Assembly: GCF_900106845.1 (NCBI RefSeq)
Contig: NZ_LT629850.1
Location: 1,805,863 to 1,849,476 of the forward strand
Length of the DNA: 43,614 nt
Direction: 5' to 3'
DNA from: Romboutsia timonensis
Lineage (GTDB): Bacteria > Bacillota > Clostridia > Peptostreptococcales > Peptostreptococcaceae
Shown here: piece after piece, positions 33,626 to 40,957 of the stretch
Position numbering within the stretch: position 1 is the first letter of the stretch
Layout of the letters: each line of letters starts with the position of its first letter
Notes under the pieces: generated by a model
The model's input: only the letters and a program-made list of their open reading frames with translations
Database searches by the model: none
What the model was told of the DNA's origin: nothing
Program-made: the position numbers and the translations under genes

Positions 33626-34330
33626 TTAATTTATATTTTTTGCAATTTTTATTAATTCAGACTTAATATCTAAATATTTATCTTTATTTATATAGTCTAA
33701 TTTTAAATCATATAATATATTTTCATCTTGCCATACTAACCGACTTTTATTTTCTTTTTCAATATAATCTGCATAAAAATTGTTTATTTGAACTTTATTT
33801 ATTTTTGCATTCTCTATATCCATATATAAATTACTATTTTCAATTAATAAGTAATTAAATGTTATATAATCTTCTCCATCTGAATAGATTAGCGATATAT
33901 CATTATCATACTCAGCTCTATCAATCTCTTCAAAACCATTTGGGAGATAATTAATGCTTTTCTTCTCTAAAAAATTTACTTTTTTATTGTCATTTTCATC
34001 TATTTTAAATTTATATATCGTAAATTTTTCATAAACTTCTTTAACCATATCAAATAATTTTACTCTTAAAGCCTCAACACTCATTGTTATTGTAAATAAA
34101 CTAATTAAAAATGCTATAAATACTACAGCTATTTTTTTTGTATATAAGCATATTTTATTAAGAAACAAACCCCTTTTTTCTTTCTTAATTATTTTTTTTA
34201 TTTTCTTTTCAAATTCTTTAGGATATTCATAATCTATATCTTCTTCATCTGGGATTTGTTCTAATATAAAATTTTCAGCATTAGCACAATGCTGAAAAAG
34301 CAAATCATCAGTAATTTCATATTTATCCAT
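33626..34330 (-). CDS. Anti-sigma-factor-like DUF4367 membrane protein
   Basis: 234 residues. A cytoplasmic N-terminus (about 1-75, acidic, with LFQHCANAENFILEQIP) probably binds the sigma factor. One membrane helix follows (about 82-103, IAVVFIAFLISLFTITMSVEAL), then an outer domain of DUF4367 type (about 130-234, YLPNGFEEIDRAEYDNDISL and similar). The start ATG 34330 overlaps the sigma stop by 8 bp (ATGGATAA) and has GGAGAAAG ahead, so stoichiometric translation with sigma is expected. By family logic it holds the sigma factor at the membrane until an outside signal releases it. Confidence 0.82.
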   Translation of the reverse strand: MDKYEITDDLLFQHCANAENFILEQIPDEEDIDYEYPKEFEKKIKKIIKKEKRGLFLNKICLYTKKIAVVFIAFLISLFTITMSVEALRVKLFDMVKEVYEKFTIYKFKIDENDNKKVNFLEKKSINYLPNGFEEIDRAEYDNDISLIYSDGEDYITFNYLLIENSNLYMDIENAKINKVQINNFYADYIEKENKSRLVWQDENILYDLKLDYINKDKYLDIKSELIKIAKNIN

Positions 34331-34865
34331 GTACTTTCTCCATTTCATCTAATATGATTTTCAATTTTTCCTTCCCTCTTTTTATTCTAGTCCTTACTGT
34401 AGAAGGACTTATATCTAATATATCTGCAATTTTATCATCATGAACTCCATGAGAGTATTTTAAAAAAAATACTTGCTTATATCGCTCTGGTAACTTTAAT
34501 ATAGCTACTTCTACTTTATTAGGTAAAATATCAGTATCATATACTTCTTGTTCAAAACTTAATATTTCATTTTCTAGCTTTTGAACTTTATTTTTTTCCA
34601 TTTGTAGCTTTCTGTATATGTCTATCGAAGAGTTCTTTACTATAGTAACGATAAATCCTTTCGTTTTGTTGCATTTTACATCTTCTATTTTATCAATATG
34701 TTTAATTATTTTTAAAAAGCTATTTTGAACAGCATCATGTGAGTAATGTTCATCTTTTAATATGCTATTTGCAACATAATACATTATTTTTTTATAATTA
34801 TTAAAGATAGCCTCAAACTTGATCTTATCTTCTTCTGTCTCAATTAAACTTAAGTATAAAAACAT
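34323..34865 (-). CDS. ECF-type RNA polymerase sigma factor
   Basis: 180 residues of the extracytoplasmic-function sigma class. Region 2 (about 20-90, VANSILKDEHYSHDAVQNSFLKI as a broken example of the DxxQ helix) and region 4 (about 118-172) are visible, the latter with the helix-turn-helix GVHDDKIADILDISPSTVRT. It directs RNA polymerase to stress or cell-envelope promoters and is first in its operon, so it probably drives its own transcription too. AGGAGGTG precedes the ATG. Its partner anti-sigma overlaps its end. Confidence 0.92.
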   Translation of the reverse strand: MFLYLSLIETEEDKIKFEAIFNNYKKIMYYVANSILKDEHYSHDAVQNSFLKIIKHIDKIEDVKCNKTKGFIVTIVKNSSIDIYRKLQMEKNKVQKLENEILSFEQEVYDTDILPNKVEVAILKLPERYKQVFFLKYSHGVHDDKIADILDISPSTVRTRIKRGKEKLKIILDEMEKVHG

Positions 34866-34931
34866 TAATTTACACCTCCTATAAATAAAAAAGAAGACTC
34901 TCCTATTTATAAAAAACCAATAAGGAGTTGA

Positions 34932-34959
34932 TATATAAAAGTCAGGAATAAGTAGTCAA
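34932..34959 (-). promoter_or_regulatory. Likely promoter of the sigma operon
   Basis: On the minus strand TTGACT (34954-34959), 16 bp, TATATA (34932-34937), about 70 bp before the sigma ATG. An imperfect hairpin around ACTCTCCTATT/AATAAGGAGT lies in the leader (34897-34928), and a CAGG/CCTG stem with T run (about 34938-34981) overlaps the promoter region on the plus strand. An ECF-type self-promoter was not identified with confidence. Confidence 0.45.
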
Positions 34960-35109
34960 ATTTGTATCATCCCTGGCTTTTTCTCATTTAATTTTCGATT
35001 TCTTTAATTAAATTCTAACATAAATTTATGTTTTAATATATAAAATTTAATTTTGAATACCATTTTGAGATTTTTATTGACTTTCTCAACAATTTCAAAA
35101 AATTTTGGA

Positions 35110-35437
35110 AGAAATAGATTTAATGCAATTAGTGGCTAATTTAGTATTTCTTGATATAGTGACTCTAGGCTTTTTATTAAATGATGAATATGCATTAAGT
35201 GCATATTTTATTATAAGTTCCACCTATCCAACAAGTTGAAAATCCAAGTGACGCAACCTCTAAAGCTATCATTTTTCCAAAATACCCTAATTTTACTTTA
35301 TAGTTTTCTATATTTTTATCTTCTACTAATACACAAATTTATCATCTCTATTATAGATGTTATTTTACTACTTTCTATATCTTTATTATTATATGTTCTT
35401 CTTGATACTCTTTTATCCATTCTTTCTTAGATCTCAT
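35110..35437 (-). pseudogene. Decayed nitroreductase-family gene
   Basis: On the minus strand an ATG at 35437 (with AAGGAAG before it) opens MRSKKEWIKEYQEEH, then stops. Further on a different frame reads KMIALEVASLGFSTCWIGGT, the unmistakable ALExxSLGLGTCWIGG segment of the TM1586-type nitroreductase group, then stops at 35207. Several frameshifts and stops and missing middle and end segments show a dead gene. Together with the sigma-gene leader it fills the 34866-35650 gap. Confidence 0.7.
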
Positions 35438-35650
35438 ACTTCCTTACTTCTAATTTTTAATATAAATTTAATTATATTATATTTGTATCAGGTATATTAA
35501 AATATTTATACATATACGGTTAACATTTTTTACTTATTATACTCATTACTAATTATATAATTTTGTTTGTATTATAAAGTAAAATTTACATACTCTATAT
35601 TATTATTTATGGTAGTATATATATATAAATAATAATTTTGGAGGTTTGTT

Positions 35651-36157
35651 ATGGTTGAAATGAGTCTTAAAGAACTATTTGAAATTGGTCAAAGCTTTGA
35701 AAGTTCTGTCGGAGAAGGAACTAAAGGGGAAAGAGCTAGAATTTTCAAAAATAATTCTAGATTAAATTTAACTGATGAAATGATATCATTTATAGAAAGT
35801 ATAGACTATGAAGTGAATTTCTTAGTTTCAGGTGAAATATGGTGTCCTGACTTTCAATTAAATGCTACAGTTTTAAAAAGGTTTTTAGATCTTAACCCTA
35901 ACTTTAATATGTCAGTTATAACTATGGCTCGCGGTAAAAAGTTTATGGCTCCTGCTTTAGGTATTGATAAAGAATCTTTTAAAGGTCCTAGTATCGCTGT
36001 TTTAGATAAGGATTTCAATGTTTTAGGATTATTTGAAGAAAGACCACAAGTTGTTCGTGATATGCCTAGTTTTGATGATATAAAACTTGAATACTATAAG
36101 GGTAAATACCTTTTAGATACTGTTAATGATTTCATAAAAATATTAAAAAAATTATAA
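35651..36157 (+). CDS. Thioredoxin-family protein (Thioredoxin_9)
   Basis: 168 residues, cytoplasmic. The thioredoxin-like fold is recognisable from about 50-165, with GEIWCPDFQLN where thioredoxins carry WCxxC: here WCPD keeps one Cys only, as in this subfamily. VITMARGKKFMAPALGI and GPSIAVLDKDFNVLGLFEERP follow, typical of Thioredoxin_9 proteins. A thiol-linked role is likely but the partner is unknown. GGAGG precedes the ATG at 35651; a hairpin terminator follows. Confidence 0.8.
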   Translation: MVEMSLKELFEIGQSFESSVGEGTKGERARIFKNNSRLNLTDEMISFIESIDYEVNFLVSGEIWCPDFQLNATVLKRFLDLNPNFNMSVITMARGKKFMAPALGIDKESFKGPSIAVLDKDFNVLGLFEERPQVVRDMPSFDDIKLEYYKGKYLLDTVNDFIKILKKL

Positions 36158-36161
36158 ATTT

Positions 36162-36204
36162 AAAATTCGCTTCACCAGCACACTAATCAAGGGAAGCGAA
36201 TTTT
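36162..36204 (+). terminator. Terminator using AATTCGCTTC arms
   Basis: AAAATTCGCTTC (36162-36173) and GAAGCGAATTTT (36193-36204) form a perfect 12-bp stem and end in T-rich sequence, 5 bp after the thioredoxin-like gene stop. The arm is the same as the outer block of the dispersed repeat at 24541, 28634 and 40710. Confidence 0.82.
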
Positions 36205-36277
36205 ATATGCATTATTTTATAGCTTATCTAATATATTTTTATATGTACAAGTTAAAATATGTAAGGTAGGTGGTATT

Positions 36278-37474
36278 TTGCATTCTTTAAATTTTGATAT
36301 TACCTCGACTTTGATTTTATCTATAATTTTATTTATTGTAGGTAATTTTATAAAAAATAAAGTCAATATATTCAATAGATTTTGTATTCCTTCACCAGTT
36401 ATTGGTGGATTATTATTTTGTCTATTAACTCTTCTTTTAAAGTTTTTTAACATCTGTGATATTTCTATGGATACTTCTTTAATGGATTATTTAATATGTT
36501 TTTTCTTTACCACAGTTGGAATTTCAATGAGTATGTCTTTAGTTAAAAAAGGTGGAAAAGCACTTATAAAATATTGGATTTTGTGCGGAGTTTTATCATA
36601 TTGCCAAAATATAATTGCTCTTATCTTATCTAAAGTTATAGGTATAAATCCATTACTTGGACTTATGTGTGGTACGATTTCAATGGAAGGTGGACATGGT
36701 TCTTCTGCTGCCTATGGTGCTACTATAGAAAATTTAGGTATACAAAATGCTATAAGCGTTGGTATAGCAGCATCAACCCTTGGTCTTATATTAGCAGGAC
36801 TTATTGGCTCTCCTCTTGCTAAGTTTTTAATTGACAAGTATAAATTAAAACCCGACTTAAACTATAAAAAAGTATCTATATCAAAAAATATTGATATTAG
36901 AATAAACCTTGATATTTTTTCATTTTTAGAACAATTATTAGCTATTCTTCTTTGTATATCTTTAGGAAAATTAATAGCCAATATATTTTTCAACTTAACA
37001 GGGATAATAATTCCAGCTATAACTGGTTGTATGTTAATATCTGTATTATTTAGAAATATAAATGATAAAGTTAATATTATAAATCTAGATTTTAAAATTA
37101 TTGATTTTTTAAGTGATTTATCCCTTGGAATATTTTTAACTATGGCACTTATGAGCATTGATTTATTTAAGTTATCAAGTTTATTTGGCCCAATACTTAT
37201 TATTGTTATATGCCAAGCTATTTTTATAATTATATACTCTATTTTTATTTGTTTTAAAGTTCTTGGTAAAAACTTCGATTCTGCAGTTATGATAAGTGGT
37301 CTTATTGGTCATGGATTAGGTGCTACACCTACAGCTTTAGCTAATATGACCTCTATAGGTGATAAATATGGCTATTCTCAAAAAGCTTTTTTAGTAGTTC
37401 CATTGGTTGCTGCCTTTTTACTTGATGTATTTACAATGCCTTGTATAATCTTATTTATAAATATATTAGGCTAA
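36278..37474 (+). CDS. gltS: Sodium/glutamate symporter
   Basis: 398 residues, TTG start with GGTGGT upstream. It has about ten to twelve membrane helices and the GltS family blocks FCIPSPVIGGLLFCLLT, GTISMEGGHGSSAAYG and GLIGHGLGATPTALANM, the two inverted-repeat substrate loops. It imports glutamate with sodium across the cytoplasmic membrane. Length fits the family (about 400). It is a separate transcription unit from the thioredoxin-like gene by position of the terminator at 36162. Confidence 0.93.
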   Translation: MHSLNFDITSTLILSIILFIVGNFIKNKVNIFNRFCIPSPVIGGLLFCLLTLLLKFFNICDISMDTSLMDYLICFFFTTVGISMSMSLVKKGGKALIKYWILCGVLSYCQNIIALILSKVIGINPLLGLMCGTISMEGGHGSSAAYGATIENLGIQNAISVGIAASTLGLILAGLIGSPLAKFLIDKYKLKPDLNYKKVSISKNIDIRINLDIFSFLEQLLAILLCISLGKLIANIFFNLTGIIIPAITGCMLISVLFRNINDKVNIINLDFKIIDFLSDLSLGIFLTMALMSIDLFKLSSLFGPILIIVICQAIFIIIYSIFICFKVLGKNFDSAVMISGLIGHGLGATPTALANMTSIGDKYGYSQKAFLVVPLVAAFLLDVFTMPCIILFINILG

Positions 37475-37555
37475 TATATTTATTTTTAGATGTAAATGAT
37501 TAAAATAATTTATCTTTGACATAATAATAATAGAATTTTATTTAGGAGGTATTTT

Positions 37556-37861
37556 ATGGGAAGTAATTTACATTGCTCAGCTACAAACTGCGCATTCAAT
37601 AAAACTGGAGGTTGTTATGCTTCGCAAATAAAAGTTGAAGGATATGATGCAGCTATAACACCTGAAACTTATTGTGATACATTTAGAGATAAAGATAACT
37701 TTAACATGACTAACTACCATGGTGATACAGGTTTAACTAGTACTCAAAATATATCTTGTAGTGCTAATAAATGTACATATAATATATATGGTGCTTGTAA
37801 TGCAAGCCATGTAGATATAAATTTTGAAAATAGTAGCTGTGAAACATTCGTTGCTAAATAG
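37556..37861 (+). CDS. Protein with two DUF1540 domains
   Basis: 101 residues containing two copies of the Cys-rich DUF1540 domain: CSATNCAFNKTGGCYASQI (about 6-24) with YCDTF (about 44-48), and CSANKCTYNIYGACNASHV (about 67-85) with SCETF (about 93-97). Each has four conserved Cys and may bind metal. The family is common in spore-forming Clostridia; function unknown. TAGGAGG precedes the ATG. Confidence 0.9.
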   Translation: MGSNLHCSATNCAFNKTGGCYASQIKVEGYDAAITPETYCDTFRDKDNFNMTNYHGDTGLTSTQNISCSANKCTYNIYGACNASHVDINFENSSCETFVAK

Positions 37862-37898
37862 TATTTTTTAATAATAAATGTGTTGTTATTTTTAAAAT

Positions 37899-38213
37899 GG
37901 GCTCTTTATCAAAGACACTATAAAAAAGAGCATCAAGAATTTACTAAAAGCTGATTTCTGTATTATACAGTAGTCAGCTTTTTTAAATTCCACTGAAAAT
38001 AGTCATTATTATAATCCATGTAATGATCTATCAATATTTTAAGTTCTTCTATTATTCTACAGTTTTACATATTTATTTTTAGAAATTTTAATATTTTTAG
38101 TTATATAAATACCTTTTTAATCATCTTATAATAATTCCTTAGTTAATATTGTACAAAAAAGATCCCATAAATAAACACGCTTTTTATCATGTCCACTATA
38201 TAGGATCTATTTT
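37899..38213 (-). mobile_element. Relic of an IS3/IS150-type element (internally deleted)
   Basis: On the minus strand 37950-38068 reads ELKILIDHYMDYNNDYFQWN then LKKLTTV, a stop, and YRNQLL, which aligns with the orfB C-terminus of the copy at 18204 (DDYMDYYNNYRYQWNLSKMTPVQYRNHLVS). The left end resembles the orfB-side IS end, and the right end at 38159-38213 forms an AGATCC/GGATCT hairpin placed like the IS 5' hairpin. Most of the transposase is deleted. It occupies the 37862-38265 gap. Confidence 0.75.
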
Positions 38214-38265
38214 ATACTTTGAGCTATTTTTATATTTTTATCTTATCGCATTAAGATATTATTTA

Positions 38266-39618
38266 TTATCCATTATAAATTTTTTCATTTAAGTTATTTT
38301 CTGACTTAGACACATAAACAGCCGTTGCAGCATCTCCAACTACATTTAATGAAGTAACAAGCATTTCTATTGGTCTGTTTATTGCAAGTATTAATGAATA
38401 AGCAAGTACTGCTGCATCATTTTGATATCCCATACCTGTTAAAACAGTAAATAATATTATCGCTCCAGCACCAGGAGCAGCAGGTGTACCAATTGATGCT
38501 ATTAAAGCTAATAATGATATTATTAATATATTTCCTACAGTAACTTCATATCCTGAACTAGATGCTATAAATATTGCTGCAATAACTTGCATTATAGCGG
38601 TTCCGTTCATATTAATAGTCATACCAAGTGGTAATGTAAAAGATGCTATTTCTTCACTTACACCTAAGTCCTCAATAATAGTTTTAGTATTTAAAGGCAA
38701 TGTTGCAGCAGATGAAGAAGTAGAGAAACCAAATAAAGCTACTTTTGAAATTTTCTTTACAAATATCATTGGATTTAATCCTGTAGTAAAGTAAATAAAT
38801 AAAGCATATCCAATAGTTAAGAATAATATTAAAGCTATTGTAGTAGTACCAACATATGCAAGAGCTGGTTTTAAATGCTCAACACCATAAATTGCAAAAG
38901 TTCTTGTTATTAAAATAAAGATAGCTATTGGTCCAAATTTAGTTATAACAAATGTTAAAAAAGTAGTTATTATTTTATTTATATCTTGTAATAGTTTCTT
39001 TAATACTAAAATTTCATTTCCTAAAGAATTAATACAAATTCCCGTAACACTAGCTAAGAAAACTATAGATAAAACACGTCCATTTTCACCAAATACTGAA
39101 GTTATGTTATTTGGTATAGCTTGTACAAATACTAAAAGCGGATTGCTAGCAACACTTCCTTCACTTGAAGATATATTATTTATACTTACATTAAATAAAC
39201 CAAGTTTATTAGCAATCATTCCAAATATACCAGCTAGTATTAGTGCAAATACAGATGTTCCTAAAAATCCTAATATTGTTTTATAAGATATACGACCTAA
39301 TTTTTTTGTATCACTTATATTACACATAGCAAGAGTTATTGATGTAAATACCATAGGTACTATTACTAATTGCAGTGAGTTTATAAATAGTTGACCAACT
39401 ATATAAAAGATTCCAATTGCATTATTTGCCTCTGGTTTAGTTATATCTTGGAATAATAAATTATTTATCATAGTCCAAGTATCACTATTTCCACTTGAGA
39501 TTAATTTTTCCCTTAAGAAAATAAATGATGTTCCAGCTATTAGGCCTATTATTAAGGCAGTCGCCATTTTGATAGCTAATTTATTAGCATTATTTGTTGA
39601 AGTGTGAGTTTTGTTCAT
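38266..39618 (-). CDS. Dicarboxylate/amino acid:cation symporter (SDF family)
   Basis: 450 residues, a member of the SDF/DAACS family importing glutamate, aspartate or dicarboxylates with sodium or protons. Signatures are the serine-rich re-entrant loop GFSTSSSAATLP (HP1), the helix-7 motif MTINMNGTAIMQ, and SIGTPAAPGAGAI (HP2). Residue TNRP/INRPIEMLVTSLNVVGDAATA near the C-terminus holds the substrate-binding Asp and a Pro-Ile-Glu segment. TAGGAGGA precedes the ATG. It is preceded by a PyrR-type attenuator (39649-39726), so transcription is likely repressed by PyrR when uridine nucleotides are plentiful. Aspartate is a pyrimidine precursor, which makes that sense. Confidence 0.9.
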   Translation of the reverse strand: MNKTHTSTNNANKLAIKMATALIIGLIAGTSFIFLREKLISSGNSDTWTMINNLLFQDITKPEANNAIGIFYIVGQLFINSLQLVIVPMVFTSITLAMCNISDTKKLGRISYKTILGFLGTSVFALILAGIFGMIANKLGLFNVSINNISSSEGSVASNPLLVFVQAIPNNITSVFGENGRVLSIVFLASVTGICINSLGNEILVLKKLLQDINKIITTFLTFVITKFGPIAIFILITRTFAIYGVEHLKPALAYVGTTTIALILFLTIGYALFIYFTTGLNPMIFVKKISKVALFGFSTSSSAATLPLNTKTIIEDLGVSEEIASFTLPLGMTINMNGTAIMQVIAAIFIASSSGYEVTVGNILIISLLALIASIGTPAAPGAGAIILFTVLTGMGYQNDAAVLAYSLILAINRPIEMLVTSLNVVGDAATAVYVSKSENNLNEKIYNG

Positions 39619-39648
39619 AGTATCCTCCTAAAATTTTTTTAGGACACC

Positions 39649-39680
39649 AAAAAAACCTTAATACCAATAGATATTAAGGT
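39649..39680 (-). terminator. Attenuator terminator in the symporter leader
   Basis: On the minus strand ACCTTAATA (39672-39680) pairs perfectly with TATTAAGGT (39655-39663) and a run of seven T follows. It lies between the PyrR-type site and the symporter ribosome binding site, so it is a regulated leader terminator. Confidence 0.85.
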
Positions 39681-39712
39681 AAAAAATACTACATTACGTA
39701 CATTTCCTTATT

Positions 39713-39726
39713 AGTCTCACGGGACT
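39713..39726 (-). promoter_or_regulatory. PyrR-binding RNA site (attenuator anti-antiterminator)
   Basis: The minus-strand transcript reads AGUCCCGUGAGACU, a full match to the PyrR consensus ARUCCNGNGAGRYU. It is the AGUC/GACU-closed loop of a hairpin whose lower stem is formed by CCTTTAA upstream and TAAGG downstream. PyrR bound with UMP or UTP stabilises this hairpin and lets the terminator at 39649 form. No pyr gene lies nearby. Confidence 0.75.
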
Positions 39727-39751
39727 ATCTTAAAGGTATCCTATATTTTTT

Positions 39752-39780
39752 AATATACAATGTAAAAAGATATGTGTCAA
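39752..39780 (-). promoter_or_regulatory. Sigma-A-type promoter of the symporter
   Basis: TTGACA (39775-39780) and TATATT (39752-39757) on the minus strand, 17 bp apart. Transcription would begin near 39745 and read the PyrR-type leader. Confidence 0.75.
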
Positions 39781-39847
39781 TAAAAAAATACATTAAAGTA
39801 TATATTTTGACATATAGTATAAAATTTTATAATACAATTTGATTATT

Positions 39848-39876
39848 TATAAAAGTCTACTATATAAGATCCATTT
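39848..39876 (-). repeat. Solo IS3 5' end relic fused to the LRAT gene
   Basis: GTCTACTATATAAGATCCATTTTA matches the relic end GTCCACTATATAGGATCTATTTTA at about 38190-38213 at most positions. Read on the minus strand it provides the last codons and stop of the LRAT-fold gene. Confidence 0.55.
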
Positions 39877-40279
39877 TATTTTGTATTACACCTTTATTAT
39901 TTAAACAAGAATTAATAGTTATAGCTAATAAAAGCGTTAAATACACTTGTTTTGATCTCGGCTCACCAGCTTTACACCACATAGCAAAATGTTCACAATT
40001 ATGTGAAACTAAATTAAATTTCTCTTCTCCTATACACTCTCTTGCTCTTTTAACAACTTCTTCATTATTAAATTTTGCTTCTCTATTATCTATATAATAA
40101 CATGTTTTTCCACCTAAGAATCTATCCATAGTAGTTTCTCTTATACACATTTTTCTTAAAAACATATCATCTAATTTGCCATCATAATGAACTACACAAT
40201 TTTCATTTATATATATTCCATAATGTCTATACAGATTATGCTTAGTATATATTATGTCTCCATATTCTGCCTTTGCCAT
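39860..40279 (-). CDS. LRAT-domain (NlpC/P60-like) protein
   Basis: 139 residues of the lecithin:retinol-acyltransferase fold. His19 (LYRHYGIYI), His31 (VVHYDG) and Cys95 in VSHNCEHFAMWCKAGEP are the catalytic set of the papain-like superfamily. Bacterial members are thought to be thiol acyltransferases or peptidases; the substrate is unknown. There is a short hydrophobic tail (YLTLLLAITINSC, about 115-127). The last dozen residues derive from an IS3-like end (39848-39876), so the natural C-terminus was probably different. CAAGGGGGATAG precedes the ATG. It is transcribed alone. Confidence 0.8.
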   Translation of the reverse strand: MAKAEYGDIIYTKHNLYRHYGIYINENCVVHYDGKLDDMFLRKMCIRETTMDRFLGGKTCYYIDNREAKFNNEEVVKRARECIGEEKFNLVSHNCEHFAMWCKAGEPRSKQVYLTLLLAITINSCLNNKGVIQNKMDLI

Positions 40280-40429
40280 AAACTATCCCCCTTGTAAAAT
40301 AGCTATACTATAGATTATGTTATTTAAAAACTCTTTGTTAATAGTTATTTTGATATTATATTTCGTAACTTTTTGTTTATTAGTGTCATATAATTTATTA
40401 ATCTATACTTTTTAAAGGAGGTGTTTCCT

Positions 40430-40711
40430 TTGAGTAATAGATATCCTAAGAAATTAAAAAACTGTAATAAGTGTAAAATGAATAACTATAATAATACTGC
40501 TAATTTAAAAATTTGTACCTCATCTCCTAGAAAAAATTGTAATAATAAAAATTTAAAAAACAATAAAAAGGTCAATTGTAAATCTAATTCTAATATTAGT
40601 CATCCTAATAAGTGTTCTAATAATTGTAACTGTCATTTAAATAACTGCAATTGTAATAACAAATCTTGCTGTGGGCTTTGGCCTTTATTATTTTTAGTAT
40701 TTTTCTTATAA
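40430..40711 (+). CDS. Cys/Asn-rich small protein with hydrophobic tail
   Basis: 93 residues, TTG start after AAGGAGGTG. There are about 15 Cys in repeats such as CKSNSNISHPNKCSNNCNCH and CNCNNKSCC, ending in a hydrophobic CCGLWPLLFLVFFL anchor. It has no enzyme motif. The composition resembles spore-coat or exosporium Cys-rich proteins (which cross-link by disulfides), but the family is not recognised. The tail suggests membrane or coat association. Confidence 0.55.
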   Translation: MSNRYPKKLKNCNKCKMNNYNNTANLKICTSSPRKNCNNKNLKNNKKVNCKSNSNISHPNKCSNNCNCHLNNCNCNNKSCCGLWPLLFLVFFL

Positions 40712-40788
40712 AATTCGTTTCACTCATAAGGCCAACGATTTATCCTTGCTCCCGCATCGTATATATCCGTTGCTTAAAATTCGTTTCA
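40710..40788. repeat. Dispersed AATTCGCTTC/CAACG repeat, copy C
   Basis: AAAATTCGTTTCACTCAT, GGCCAACGA, about 24 bases, TATCCGTTGCTTAAAATTCG. The outer arms AAAATTCGTTTCAC recur at both ends. It begins at the stop of the Cys-rich gene and may serve as its terminator. Confidence 0.7.
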
Positions 40789-40856
40789 CAATAGTGCAAA
40801 TGATTTATCTTTTGAATAGCATTTTATTAAAATCCTTTATACCACTTTATTAATAA

Positions 40857-40907
40857 AAAAATAGCTACCTTAATGTATAATCCTTATACTTTAAAGTAGC
40901 TATTTTT
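40857..40907 (+). terminator. Bidirectional-looking terminator before yjjG
   Basis: AAAAATAGCTAC (40857-40868) and GTAGCTATTTTT (40896-40907) form a perfect 12-bp stem ending in a T run. Confidence 0.82.
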
Positions 40908-40957
40908 ATGTTATAATCAAATTTAATATTATATAATTTGTTCAAAAGGAGATTTAT

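Noticed and set aside
34938-34981. Plus-strand terminator in the sigma leader
   Set aside because: The CAGG/CCTG stem with T run looks like a terminator, but no plus-strand gene ends here; it overlaps the sigma promoter and may be coincidental or regulatory.
35236-35430. Plus-strand 64-codon hydrophobic frame
   Set aside because: Antisense to the nitroreductase remnant; no start signals.
36217-36453. Minus-strand frame over the start of gltS
   Set aside because: Shadow frame; the plus strand has a clear GltS protein with its own ribosome binding site.
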